Assembly: GCF_000374445.1 (NCBI RefSeq)
Contig: NZ_KB894414.1
Coordinates: 115,569 to 179,568, forward strand
DNA: 64,000 nucleotides
Source: Actinokineospora enzanensis DSM 44649
Lineage (GTDB): Bacteria > Actinomycetota > Actinomycetes > Mycobacteriales > Pseudonocardiaceae
Direction of reading: 5' to 3'
Positions 36,952-45,072 of the stretch are shown here, in pieces. The translations under genes were made by a program, and so were the position numbers. Numbering within the stretch: the stretch's first letter is position 1; each line of letters starts with the position of its first letter. The notes beneath the pieces were generated by a model. It saw only the letters and a list, made by a program, of their open reading frames with translations. It had not been told where the DNA came from and ran no database searches.

Positions 36952-37560
36952 GTGGCCGGGCCTGGGAATGATCTCGATGCGACTCGCGCGTGGACCAAGG
37001 ACCAATGGCGGCGGGCCCTGCTCGCCGAGCGCCGCCGGGTGCCCGCCGGGGTGCGCTTCGCGGAGGCCATGCGGTTGACGGCGTTGCTGACCAGCGGGCG
37101 GGTGGTCGGGACCGGACAGACGCTGTGCGCGTACGTGCCGATCGGGTCGGAGCCGGGTTCGGTGCAGATGCTCGACGAGGTGGCCGAGCACGGGGTGCGG
37201 ATACTGCTGCCGATCGTGTCCGGGCGGGGTCCGCTGGACTGGGCCTGGTACGACGGCCGGGAGTACCTGCGGCCGGGACCGTACGGGCTGTACCAGCCGA
37301 GCGGTGAGCGGCTGGGCGAGTCGGCGCTGCGGATCGCGGATGTGGTGCTGGTGCCTGCCTTGGCAGTGGATCGCAACGGCACGCGGTTGGGGCGCGGGGC
37401 GGGGTACTACGACCGGTCGTTGTCGTTGGCGACGCCGGGCACACCGCTGGTCGCGGTGGTGCGCGACCCGGAGCTGTTCGACCAGCTGCCCGCGGAACCG
37501 CACGACGTGATGGTGACCGGTGTTCTCACGCCCGGACGGGGCTTACTCCGGCTGCGGTGA
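36952..37560 (+). CDS. 5-formyltetrahydrofolate cyclo-ligase
   Basis: About 202 aa. It recycles 5-formyl-THF to 5,10-methenyl-THF using ATP. N-terminal KDQWRRALLAERRRV (positively charged helix typical of the family), LPIVSGRGPLDWAWYDG, and the signature VVLVPALAVDRNGTRLGRGAGYYDRSL. GTG 36952 gives the usual length; ATG 36925 would add nine residues and shares its bases with the galU start. It is divergent from galU, as in mycobacteria. Confidence 0.92.
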   Translation: MAGPGNDLDATRAWTKDQWRRALLAERRRVPAGVRFAEAMRLTALLTSGRVVGTGQTLCAYVPIGSEPGSVQMLDEVAEHGVRILLPIVSGRGPLDWAWYDGREYLRPGPYGLYQPSGERLGESALRIADVVLVPALAVDRNGTRLGRGAGYYDRSLSLATPGTPLVAVVRDPELFDQLPAEPHDVMVTGVLTPGRGLLRLR

Positions 37561-37708
37561 ACCCGGTGCACGCGCGCGGTCCGTAACAGGTTGTGTCCGT
37601 GCTGCTGTGACTTCTGTCAGGAACATTTGCGCTACGTGTGCGCGTTGCCGCAGAATCGGTTAGCACTCTTTCGGATCGAGTGCCAAGGTCGGAAAGGAAG
37701 ACCACCCC

Positions 37709-38110
37709 GTGCCCACGTACCAGTACGCCTGTACGGCATGCGAGCACCGCTTCGAGGCGGTGCAGTCGTTCACCGACTCGGCGCTGACCGAGTGCCCGGA
37801 ATGCACGGGACGCCTGCGCAAGCTCTACGGCTCCGTGGGCGTGGTGTTCAAGGGCAGCGGCTTCTACCGCAACGACAGCCGGTCCGGCGGCAAGAGCACG
37901 TCAGCGACCACCGGCACCTCGGCCGAGTCCTCGCCGTCCACGGCGAAGAGCGAGTCCACGTCGTCGTCCTCGTCCTCGACCTCCTCGGACTCCGGTTCGT
38001 CGTCGACCACGGCCAAGTCCGGGAGTACGGCCAAGTCCGGGAGTACGGCCAAGTCCGGGAGTACGGCTAAGTCCGCGAGCACCACGACGACGGCCGCCAA
38101 GGCCTCCTGA
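37709..38110 (+). CDS. FmdB-family zinc ribbon protein with repetitive tail
   Basis: 133 aa. The first 50 residues form a zinc ribbon with two CxxC pairs (YACTACEHRFEAVQS, ECPECTGRLRKLYG) and the KGSGFYRND motif. The rest is Ser/Thr-rich and ends with four 18-base tandem units encoding AKSGST-type repeats (38031-38090). Related Rv0991c of M. tuberculosis is reported as a redox-linked chaperone. GTG 37709 has GGAAAGGAAG upstream. Confidence 0.9.
   Translation: MPTYQYACTACEHRFEAVQSFTDSALTECPECTGRLRKLYGSVGVVFKGSGFYRNDSRSGGKSTSATTGTSAESSPSTAKSESTSSSSSSTSSDSGSSSTTAKSGSTAKSGSTAKSGSTAKSASTTTTAAKAS
38028..38095. repeat. 18-bp tandem repeat in the fmdB-like gene
   Basis: About four in-frame copies of ACGGCCAAGTCCGGGAGT, the last with changes. 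Each adds Ala-Lys-Ser-Gly-Ser-Thr to the disordered tail. Copy number may vary between strains by slippage. Confidence 0.85.
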
Positions 38111-38221
38111 GTTATCCACATCCCCCGGAGTTGTCCACAGCCGGACGACGCCGAGTGCCCGCCGCCGGGGTTCCTTCCTAACGTCGAGTCGTAAACCCGA
38201 CCCGACCTGTGGAGGAACCCC

Positions 38222-38836
38222 GTGTCCGGCTTCGACGTGGCCCGCGTGCGCGCCACCATCCGCAAGTTCCCGCGTGCCCTGCGGCCCCGCCGCGTACTGG
38301 CGGTCCTGCTGTGCGCCGCCGCCACCGCGCTGGCCCTGCGCCCGCCGTCCCCCGCCGAGCCGCTGCTGGTCGCCACCCGTGTGCTCGCGCCAGGGACCGC
38401 GCTGACCGCCGCCGATGTCCGGGTACTCCGCGCCCCACCCGACCTGCGCCCGGAGTTCGCGCTCGGCGACCCGCTGGACGCCATCGGCCGGGTGCCCGCC
38501 GCCGCGATCGGACCGGGCGAGCCGATCACCCGGCTGCGCCTGGTCGGCGCGGAGAACACCACCGCCACCGCCGGATCGGGCGCGGCCGCGGTGGCGATCC
38601 GGCTCGCCGACCCCGATGTGGCCGGGCTGCTGCGGCCCGGCGTCCGGGTCGACGTGATCAGCGCCGATCCGGGCGGCCGGGCGGCGGTGCTGGCCCGGGA
38701 CGCGGCCGTGGTGACGGTCCGCCCGGGGCGGCCGGGAGAGCCGGGGAACCTGGTGGTCCTGGCGCTGCCCAGGGAGTCCGCGACCATGGTCGCCTCGGCG
38801 GCGTTGGCCGGTCCGGTGGCGGTTACGCTCCGGTAG
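38222..38836 (+). CDS. SAF-domain protein (CpaB/RcpC-like)
   Basis: 204 aa. One N-terminal hydrophobic segment (RVLAVLLCAAATALAL) precedes a SAF domain with the pattern LVATRVLAPGTALTAADVRVL, and a later IRLADPDVAGLLRPGVRVDVI segment typical of the CpaB/RcpC family. These proteins assist type IV/Flp pilus export, but no pilus genes are nearby. The gene holds the conserved actinobacterial position between fmdB and mscL. GTG 38222 follows GGAGG. Confidence 0.85.
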   Translation: MSGFDVARVRATIRKFPRALRPRRVLAVLLCAAATALALRPPSPAEPLLVATRVLAPGTALTAADVRVLRAPPDLRPEFALGDPLDAIGRVPAAAIGPGEPITRLRLVGAENTTATAGSGAAAVAIRLADPDVAGLLRPGVRVDVISADPGGRAAVLARDAAVVTVRPGRPGEPGNLVVLALPRESATMVASAALAGPVAVTLR

Positions 38837-38888
38837 CCCTGGACCCCGGACGGCTACCCACCGTCCTCGCCGAGAATGGAGCGCAGAC

Positions 38889-39287
38889 GTGCTGAAGGGC
38901 TTCAAGGACTTCCTGATGCGCGGGAACGTCATCGACCTCGCGGTCGCCGTGGTGATCGGCGCGGCCTTCACCGACGTCGTCAAGTCGTTCACCGACGGCC
39001 TGCTCAAGCCACTGCTCAACTCCGCGGGCGGCGCGCGCGCCGCCGACGGGCTGGGCTTCCGGATCATCGGCAGCAAGGAGACGACGTTCCTGGACTTCGG
39101 CGGTGTGATCAACTCCGCGATCAACTTCGTGATCGTGGCGGCGATCATCTACTTCCTGATCGTGCTGCCGGTCAAGCACATCCAGGAGCGCCGCAAGCGC
39201 GGGCAGGAGCCCGGCCCGGCCGAGCCCACCGATGTGGAGCTGCTCAAGGAGATCCGCGACCTGCTCAAGCACCAGCAGAGCCGCTGA
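38889..39287 (+). CDS. mscL: Large-conductance mechanosensitive channel MscL
   Basis: 132 aa, opens under membrane tension to release solutes during hypo-osmotic shock. The N-terminal FKDFLMRGNVIDLAVAVVIGAAFTDVVKSFTDGLLKPLL (TM1) and FGGVINSAINFVIVAAIIYFLIVLPV (TM2) are outlined here by their conserved cores, followed by a short charged C-terminal helix (ELLKEIRDLLKHQ). Normal length. GTG 38889. It follows the SAF gene in the same direction. Confidence 0.95.
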   Translation: MLKGFKDFLMRGNVIDLAVAVVIGAAFTDVVKSFTDGLLKPLLNSAGGARAADGLGFRIIGSKETTFLDFGGVINSAINFVIVAAIIYFLIVLPVKHIQERRKRGQEPGPAEPTDVELLKEIRDLLKHQQSR

Positions 39288-39303
39288 CCATCCGGGGCGC
39301 CGG

Positions 39304-39567
39304 TCAACCGCCGTGGTGCGGCGGACGGTTGCCCAGGTACCAGTCGTCGGTGCCCCGGGAGTCCCGGCCCGGTCCGCGCTCGTCGGACGTGGTGTCCGGG
39401 AGGACGTCCCCGAAGATCCGGTCCAGGTCCGGCCGCGATACCCGCGGCCGGGCCTGCCCGGTCTCGTCCTCGCCGTCGCCCGCGCCCGCCTCGCCCGCGG
39501 CTATCCGCTCTTGGCCGTCGGCCAGCTCTTGGCCGTCGGGCGGTGGGGTGTCGTCGGTGCTCGCCAT
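39304..39567 (-). CDS. Small acidic hypothetical protein
   Basis: 87 aa, hydrophilic and acidic, without a domain. A short conserved-looking segment PRVSRPDLDRIFGDVLPDTTSDERG and a C-terminal WYLGNRPPHHGG stand out. It follows the MoaB-type gene after nine bases on the same strand, which suggests co-transcription. Function unknown. Confidence 0.6.
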   Translation of the reverse strand: MASTDDTPPPDGQELADGQERIAAGEAGAGDGEDETGQARPRVSRPDLDRIFGDVLPDTTSDERGPGRDSRGTDDWYLGNRPPHHGG

Positions 39568-39576
39568 GCCCGTCGG

Positions 39577-40077
39577 TCAGTTGCCCTCAAGACCGGACAG
39601 CTCGCCGATCACGTACGGGACCAGGGCGGACAGGGTGGCCATACCGTCCCGGACAGCGGCCCGGGAGCCCGCCAGGTTGACCACCAGGGTGCTGCCGGAG
39701 ACGCCGACCAGCCCGCGGGAGACGCCCGCGTCCACCGAGCCCGCGGCCAGGCCGGAGGAGCGGATGGCCTCGGCGATGCCGGGGACCGGCCGGTCCAGCA
39801 CGCCCTGGGTGGCGTCCGGGGTGACATCGCGCGGGGACACCCCGGTGCCGCCGACGGTGACCACCAGGTCGGCCCCGCCGATCACGGCGGTGTTGAGCGC
39901 GTTGCGGATCGCCACGGTCTCGCCGACCACGGAGACCACACCGTCGACGATGAAGCCCGCCTCCTCCAGCAGCTCCGTCACCAGCGGGCCGAACGTGTCC
40001 TCGTGCTCCCGATGCGCCACCCGGTCGTCCACGATCACGACCAGTGCCCTGCCAAGCCGCTGCGCGCTGCGTTCCAT
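39577..40077 (-). CDS. MoaB/MogA-family molybdopterin-binding protein
   Basis: 166 aa. Fold signatures are ALVVIVDDRVAHREHEDTFGPLVTELLEEAGF, DLVVTVGGTGVSPRDVTPDAT and VNLAGSRAAVRDGMATL (shown in part). MoaB/MogA proteins adenylylate molybdopterin or are structural relatives with lost activity. It corresponds in position to moaB2 of M. tuberculosis between mscL and pepD. ATG 40077 is chosen; the preceding in-frame residues look untranslated. Confidence 0.88.
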   Translation of the reverse strand: MERSAQRLGRALVVIVDDRVAHREHEDTFGPLVTELLEEAGFIVDGVVSVVGETVAIRNALNTAVIGGADLVVTVGGTGVSPRDVTPDATQGVLDRPVPGIAEAIRSSGLAAGSVDAGVSRGLVGVSGSTLVVNLAGSRAAVRDGMATLSALVPYVIGELSGLEGN

Positions 40078-40276
40078 GCGCTCCACCGTAGCCGCCGGGC
40101 CGACCAGGAGCCCTCGGAGGTGGACCCGGTCACAGCGCGTCGCCACCCGCCCGAACGCGTGCCCGCCTCACGAAAACGTCGCATCCGGACGGCCGATGTG
40201 GACTGATCATCACCAAACCCACCACCCGTTCGGTCTACTGCCCGCGCCGGGCCGGTTCGTCCACCGGCGTTGACGA

Positions 40277-40588
40277 TCAGGCGAAGCTCAACCCGAGCAG
40301 GAAAGCCAGGTACAGCCCCACCGCCACCATCGCCGTCCGGGACAGCACGACCCGCTCCGCGCGCAGCGCGTACTCCAGGCAGACCAGCGCCAACACCACC
40401 CACACGGCCGGATGCGCCCACCGGACGAGAAAGGCATGCGCGGGCGCCAACCCGTCCGGCATCCGCACGCTCAACACGGTCGCGTGCAACAACGCCACCC
40501 CGAGACACACCGCCGCGGCGACCAGCCCGACCGGCAGGCGCACCGGACCCCCGAGGGTGTCGCGCAGTCTCCGCAACGGCGATGCCAT
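40277..40588 (-). CDS. Small membrane protein, unknown function
   Basis: 103 aa with three hydrophobic stretches (LPVGLVAAAVCLGVALLHATV, PAVWVVLALVCLEYALRA, AMVAVGLYLAFLLGLSF) and a short basic N-terminus. No family recognised. It lies between the moaB and htrA genes on the same strand. ATG 40588. Confidence 0.65.
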   Translation of the reverse strand: MASPLRRLRDTLGGPVRLPVGLVAAAVCLGVALLHATVLSVRMPDGLAPAHAFLVRWAHPAVWVVLALVCLEYALRAERVVLSRTAMVAVGLYLAFLLGLSFA

Positions 40589-41111
40589 GACCCCATTGTC
40601 ACGACCACGCTCCCCCTTCCGCGCGCAGCCCCCGATTCGTGATCTCCCGCTGTACACCACAACAACGGTTTGACCGTCCACGTCAGAACCAGCGAATCCC
40701 CGGAACGGCCCATTGGTCGCGCTCCCAACCCGGCGACTCCACAGTGGAACTTCGCGCGAACCCTAGTGAAACGGAGTGGGAACAACCCTTCGACGAGTCG
40801 ATCTACCTGCGGAGACCCAAACTGGGAAGACATCCCGCCTGCCCGTACACCCACGGCAATGAACCGGTTTCACACCAACACGAGCCCGTCTCGCACTGGT
40901 TCAACCACACCCCACCTCGCCACCCGACCACACTGTGTGACCCGACCCGCATCGGCGACCCAGGGGTGGACACGACAGGAGCCGCAGCGGACAGGCGAGG
41001 GGATTGCCATCCGCGTGCGGCTCCTGGGTCGGGCTCCGGGTTCCGGGGCCCTGTCCGGTTCGGGGGCAGCGAACCGGGGCTGGTCTCGGGCGCGGAGCAC
41101 CCGAGCGTCTT
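40589..41111. other. 523-base intergenic region
   Basis: No convincing gene. AT-richer and less codon-like than the flanks, with one long imperfect stem pairing AGGAGCCGCA (about 40978) and TGCGGCTCCT, and a GC stem CTCGGG...CCCGAG at 41086-41106 just past the htrA stop that could terminate it. Confidence 0.5.
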
Positions 41112-43004
41112 CTACTGTGGGTCGACGGGCTGGCCGCCGAGAGTCGCGTCGACCGTGCGGCCGTCGGCGAGAGTCAGGGTGACCTTGTCACCGGGCGCCT
41201 TGGAGCGGACCGCGGCGACGAGGGCGTCGGAGGCGTCGATGCGCCGGTCGTCGAGCTTGGTGACGACATCGCCGGACTTCAGGCCCGCCTTCTCGCCCGC
41301 ACCACCACCGACGACCTCGGAGATGAGCGCACCGCCGCCCTGCTGGTTGTCGCGGACCGAGACGCCGAGGACGGTCTGGGTGGCCTTGCCGGTCTTGACG
41401 ATCTCGTCCGCGGTGCGGCGGGCCTGGTCGATCGGGATGGCGAACCCGATGCCGACCGAGCCTCCGGTGCCGTTGGCGCTGGTCTGCGGGCTGTAGATGG
41501 CGGAGTTGATGCCGATCACCTGGCCCTGCGTGTTCACCAGCGGACCACCGGAGTTGCCCGGGTTGATCGCGGCGTCGGTCTGGATGGCGTCCATGACCGT
41601 GGCCTGGGTGCCGGACTCGCCGCCCGCCCTGGTGGGCCGCTGCAGCGAGCTGACGATGCCCGAGGTCACCGTGCCGGACAGCTCGAACGGCGACCCGATG
41701 GCCACCACGCCCTGCCCGACCCGCAGGTCGTCGGACCGCCCGAGCTCGGACACCGTCAGGTTGTCCACGCCCTGCGCCTTGACCACGGCCACATCCGAGG
41801 TGGGGTCCCGACCGATGATGGTCGCCTTGGCGGTGCGCCCGTCCTGGAACGCCGCGACGATCTGCCCACCGTTGACCGCGCCCTCGATCACGTGGTTGTT
41901 GGTGACGATCAGGCCGTCGGCGCTGATCACGAAGCCGGACCCCTCCCCTGCGGAGGACCGACCCTGCACCTGCAGCTGCACGACACTGGGCAACACCTTC
42001 TGCGCCACCGCCTCCACCGACCCGGCGGGCGCGGCCGCGGTCTGCTTGGCGGGCGGCGCCGCGTCCAACGCGGTCACCGACGAGGAATGCGAGTCGGCGG
42101 CAAGATAGCCACCGGCCGCCCCCGCCGCCCCACCCACCACGAGCGCGAGCGCGGTCAACCCGACGATCAACCCGGTACTCCGCCGCGACTCCCCACGCGG
42201 CTTGACCAAGGTCTGCGTCTGCTGCGGCGCACCCGCGAAGTGCGCGGACCCGAAACGGTGCTCACCAGTGGCGGCACCGAAGTTGTGCTCACCGGTGCCG
42301 GACTGCCAGCCCAGCCCGTGGCCGTGCTGCGCCCCGTGCGTCTGGTCTCCAGGCCGCGCCCAGGAACCAGTCCCCTGATCCCCCTGCCACATTCGCGGCC
42401 AGGACTCCCCGGTATGCCCGACACCACCCAACCCAGGCGGCGCCTGGACCGGCACGGCCTGCCCAGGCGCGATGTGCCCGGCCGCGCCCGATCCCAACGG
42501 CTGCGCCGACCCATCATGGCTCTGCGCACTTGACCCCGGCACACCCTGGCCCGCCGCGCCCTGGCCCGGCAGCGCGTTTCCCGAGGCTGCCTGGTCCGGT
42601 CCGCCGTGCCTCAGCGCGGCCTCACCCGAAACACTCTGCCCCGAAACACTCTGTCCCGGTACACCCTGCTCCGGTGTTCCCTGCTCTGATGTGCTCCCCA
42701 CTGCCTGCTGTCCTGTCGTCTGTCCTGACACCCCACGCCCGTCCGGGCCCGCGGTGTCCTGGGTGTGCTCATGGGCCGGGTGACCGGTCGCCTGGGCGGG
42801 GGTGGAGTCTCCGGCCCCCGGCGCCGCGGGGCCCTGCTCCCCGCGTGCCTGGGGGCCGGACTCCGGTCGGCCGGGGCCCTGCTCCCCGGTCGGCGTCCGG
42901 TAACCCGACTCCCCGCTCGCGCGCGGCGGCGTCGAGTGCGCCGCCCCTCGCGCGGACCACGGGCTGACCTCGCCGGTCGCGTCGTCGGGCTTGTTCTCCG
43001 TCAT
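41112..43004 (-). CDS. htrA: HtrA-family serine protease (PepD-like)
   Basis: 630 aa. About 255 disordered N-terminal residues rich in Gly, Gln, Ser and Pro with short repeats (GQSVSGQSVSG), then a membrane anchor (STGLIVGLTALALVVGGAAGAAGG), a trypsin-like domain with triad His in VTNNHVIEG, Asp in PTSDVAVVK and Ser in NPGNSGGPLVN, and a C-terminal PDZ domain (VLGVSVRDNQQGGGALI...GDVVTKLDDRRI). It degrades or chaperones misfolded exported proteins. Related PepD (Rv0983) lies next to MprAB and is under its control; here galT and a DeoR gene intervene. Confidence 0.93.
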   Translation of the reverse strand: MTENKPDDATGEVSPWSARGAAHSTPPRASGESGYRTPTGEQGPGRPESGPQARGEQGPAAPGAGDSTPAQATGHPAHEHTQDTAGPDGRGVSGQTTGQQAVGSTSEQGTPEQGVPGQSVSGQSVSGEAALRHGGPDQAASGNALPGQGAAGQGVPGSSAQSHDGSAQPLGSGAAGHIAPGQAVPVQAPPGLGGVGHTGESWPRMWQGDQGTGSWARPGDQTHGAQHGHGLGWQSGTGEHNFGAATGEHRFGSAHFAGAPQQTQTLVKPRGESRRSTGLIVGLTALALVVGGAAGAAGGYLAADSHSSSVTALDAAPPAKQTAAAPAGSVEAVAQKVLPSVVQLQVQGRSSAGEGSGFVISADGLIVTNNHVIEGAVNGGQIVAAFQDGRTAKATIIGRDPTSDVAVVKAQGVDNLTVSELGRSDDLRVGQGVVAIGSPFELSGTVTSGIVSSLQRPTRAGGESGTQATVMDAIQTDAAINPGNSGGPLVNTQGQVIGINSAIYSPQTSANGTGGSVGIGFAIPIDQARRTADEIVKTGKATQTVLGVSVRDNQQGGGALISEVVGGGAGEKAGLKSGDVVTKLDDRRIDASDALVAAVRSKAPGDKVTLTLADGRTVDATLGGQPVDPQ

Positions 43005-43119
43005 GCCACCACCCTGCGCCCCCCGACTGAGAAGCACCTGAGACCGTCCTGTGCGAAAGCCGAGATTCCGCCGCCGATCGAGATTTTCGGGTTCAGCACC
43101 CGTCCGGGGTACCCAGCGA

Positions 43120-44196
43120 TCAACGCCTATAACGCGGCGGAGCAGATCGGAGGCGGGCAGCGAGGTCGTCCGGATCCACGTCGTTGATCCAGACCGCCAT
43201 ACCGGACTCGGAGCCTGCCAGGTACTTCAGCTTGTCCGCGGCCCGCAGCACCGAGAACAGCTGAAGGTGCAGCCATCCCAGCTCACGGTCCAGGCGGACC
43301 GGCGCCTGGTGCCAACCGGCGACATAAGGCAGTTCCCGGTCATAAAGACCATCCAGGCGACCGAGTACTCCGAGGTACAAGTCGGCGAAATCGGCGCGTT
43401 CGGCCGCGGTCAACGCGGGCAGGTCGGGCACCTGCCGATGCGGCACGACATGCACCTCGACCGGCCACCGCGCGGCCGTGGGCACATACGCCGTCCAGTG
43501 CGCGGACTCGGCCACCACCCGGGTCCCCGCGGCACGCTCGGCCGCGAGCACCTCCCCCATCGGCGACCCGCCCCGCTCTCGCGCGACCGTGAGCATGCGT
43601 TCGGTGCGCGGCGTCACGAACGGATACCCGTAGATCTGCCCATGGGGATGAGCGAGCGTCACCCCGATCTCGTCACCGCGGTTCTCGAACGGGAAAACCT
43701 GCTCCACACCGGGCAACGCCCCCAACACCGCAGTGCGATCCGCCCACACATCCATGATCGTGCGCACCCGCTCAGGACTGAGCGTTCCGAACGAAGCAGT
43801 GTGGTCAGACGTGAAGCACAGCACCTCACATCGCCCCAGCCCCGGCGCGCGCGCCACTAGCCCAGGCTCAGGCTCACCCATGGCGTGTTGGGAGAACGAA
43901 GGAAACCGGTTCTCGAACACCACCACGTCGTAGTCCGCCTCCGGAATCTCGGTAGGACGACCTGGCGTGGACGGGCACAACGGGCACAGCCCCGCAGGCG
44001 GCTTGTACGTGCGCGTCTGCCGAAACGCCGCCAGCACCGACCATTCGCCGGTCAACGGATCACGACGGATCTGCGACACCGACTCCGCACGCGGCAGATC
44101 CCGCTCGTCAACGGCAACACGCGGGGCAGCACCAGGGGTGTCGTCGAAGTAGACGATCTCCCGACCGTCCGCGAGCCGGGCGGCGGTCCGCCTCAC
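43120..44196 (-). CDS. galT: Galactose-1-phosphate uridylyltransferase
   Basis: 358 aa, HIT-superfamily enzyme of the Leloir pathway. N-terminal DPLTGEWSVLAAFRQTRTYKPP, the zinc site around GLCPLCPS, VFENRFPSFSQH, and the active-site HPHGQIYGYPF with the histidine-proline-histidine triad. C-terminal SAHWTAYVPTAARWPVEVHVVPHR. The GTG start overlaps the DeoR stop as GTGA. No galK or galE is in the window. Confidence 0.93.
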   Translation of the reverse strand: MRRTAARLADGREIVYFDDTPGAAPRVAVDERDLPRAESVSQIRRDPLTGEWSVLAAFRQTRTYKPPAGLCPLCPSTPGRPTEIPEADYDVVVFENRFPSFSQHAMGEPEPGLVARAPGLGRCEVLCFTSDHTASFGTLSPERVRTIMDVWADRTAVLGALPGVEQVFPFENRGDEIGVTLAHPHGQIYGYPFVTPRTERMLTVARERGGSPMGEVLAAERAAGTRVVAESAHWTAYVPTAARWPVEVHVVPHRQVPDLPALTAAERADFADLYLGVLGRLDGLYDRELPYVAGWHQAPVRLDRELGWLHLQLFSVLRAADKLKYLAGSESGMAVWINDVDPDDLAARLRSAPPRYRR

Positions 44197-45005
44197 GCCT
44201 CGGCCTCGGCGAGCTCCGGCAGCTCGGCCGCGACGGTCTCCACGATCACCAGCTCACCCACCCGGTCGCGGAGCACCTCGACCGCCTCCGGCGGCAGCCC
44301 GTCGTCGGTGACCAGCACGTCCGCCTCGTCCAGCGCGGCGACCGTCGAGATGCCGACCACGCCCCACTTCCCGCGATCGGCCAGCACGACCAGCTTGCGG
44401 CCCGCCTCGACGAGCGCGCGTTCGGTCTCACTCTCGTTGATGTTCGGTGTGGTGAACCCCGGCCCCTCGGCCATGCCGTGCACCCCGAGGAACACCATGT
44501 CCAGGTGCAGCGAGCGCAGCGTCCGCACCGCGACCGGCCCGACCAGCGAGTCGGACGGGGTGCGCACACCGCCGGTGAGCACCACCGTGCGGTCGCCACG
44601 GCCGCCGGTGCGCAGCACGTCGGCGACCCGAATCGAGTTGGTGACCACGGTCAGGTCCGGCACGTCCTCAAGGAACCGGGCGAAGGTCCAGGTCGCGCTA
44701 CCTGCCGAGACGCCGATAGCGGTACCGGGGCGGATCAGGCGCGCGGCATGCGCGGCGATCGCCTCCTTCTCGGCCAACGCGCGCACCGAGCGCGGCTCGC
44801 CCGCGCCGTCCTGGGCCGGGCGGCCGACCACCGAGGTGGCCCCGCCGTAGACCTTCTCCACCAAGCCGCGCTTGGCCAGCGCGTCCAGGTCGCGGCGGAT
44901 GGTCATGTCGGACACGCCGAGCCGGGCGACCAGGGCGTGCACCTGGACGGCGCCGGTGCGCCGGATCTCCTCCAGGATCACTTCCTGACGCTGACGAGCG
45001 AGCAC
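44193..45005 (-). CDS. DeoR-family transcriptional regulator
   Basis: 270 aa. N-terminal DeoR HTH (ARQRQEVILEEIRRTGAVQVHALVARLGVSDMTIRRDLDALAKRGLVEKVYGG, with the core VSDMTIRRDLD) and a C-terminal sugar-phosphate-sensing domain (GSATWTFARFL, TVVTNSIRVADVLR, GVHGMAEGPGFTTPNINESETERALV, VLADRGKWGVVG). It probably controls galT with galactose-derived ligand. Co-translated with galT through the GTGA overlap. Confidence 0.9.
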   Translation of the reverse strand: MLARQRQEVILEEIRRTGAVQVHALVARLGVSDMTIRRDLDALAKRGLVEKVYGGATSVVGRPAQDGAGEPRSVRALAEKEAIAAHAARLIRPGTAIGVSAGSATWTFARFLEDVPDLTVVTNSIRVADVLRTGGRGDRTVVLTGGVRTPSDSLVGPVAVRTLRSLHLDMVFLGVHGMAEGPGFTTPNINESETERALVEAGRKLVVLADRGKWGVVGISTVAALDEADVLVTDDGLPPEAVEVLRDRVGELVIVETVAAELPELAEAEA

Positions 45006-45072
45006 AACACAATTCTACGCAGTCAAACGCGCGATGTTGTTGTGGTCGTGTGCGTGTGAACACGATCCACAC

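Noticed and set aside
40639..41496. Possible gene between moaB and htrA
   Set aside because: Codon use and composition are unlike neighbours, and its end overlaps htrA antisense.
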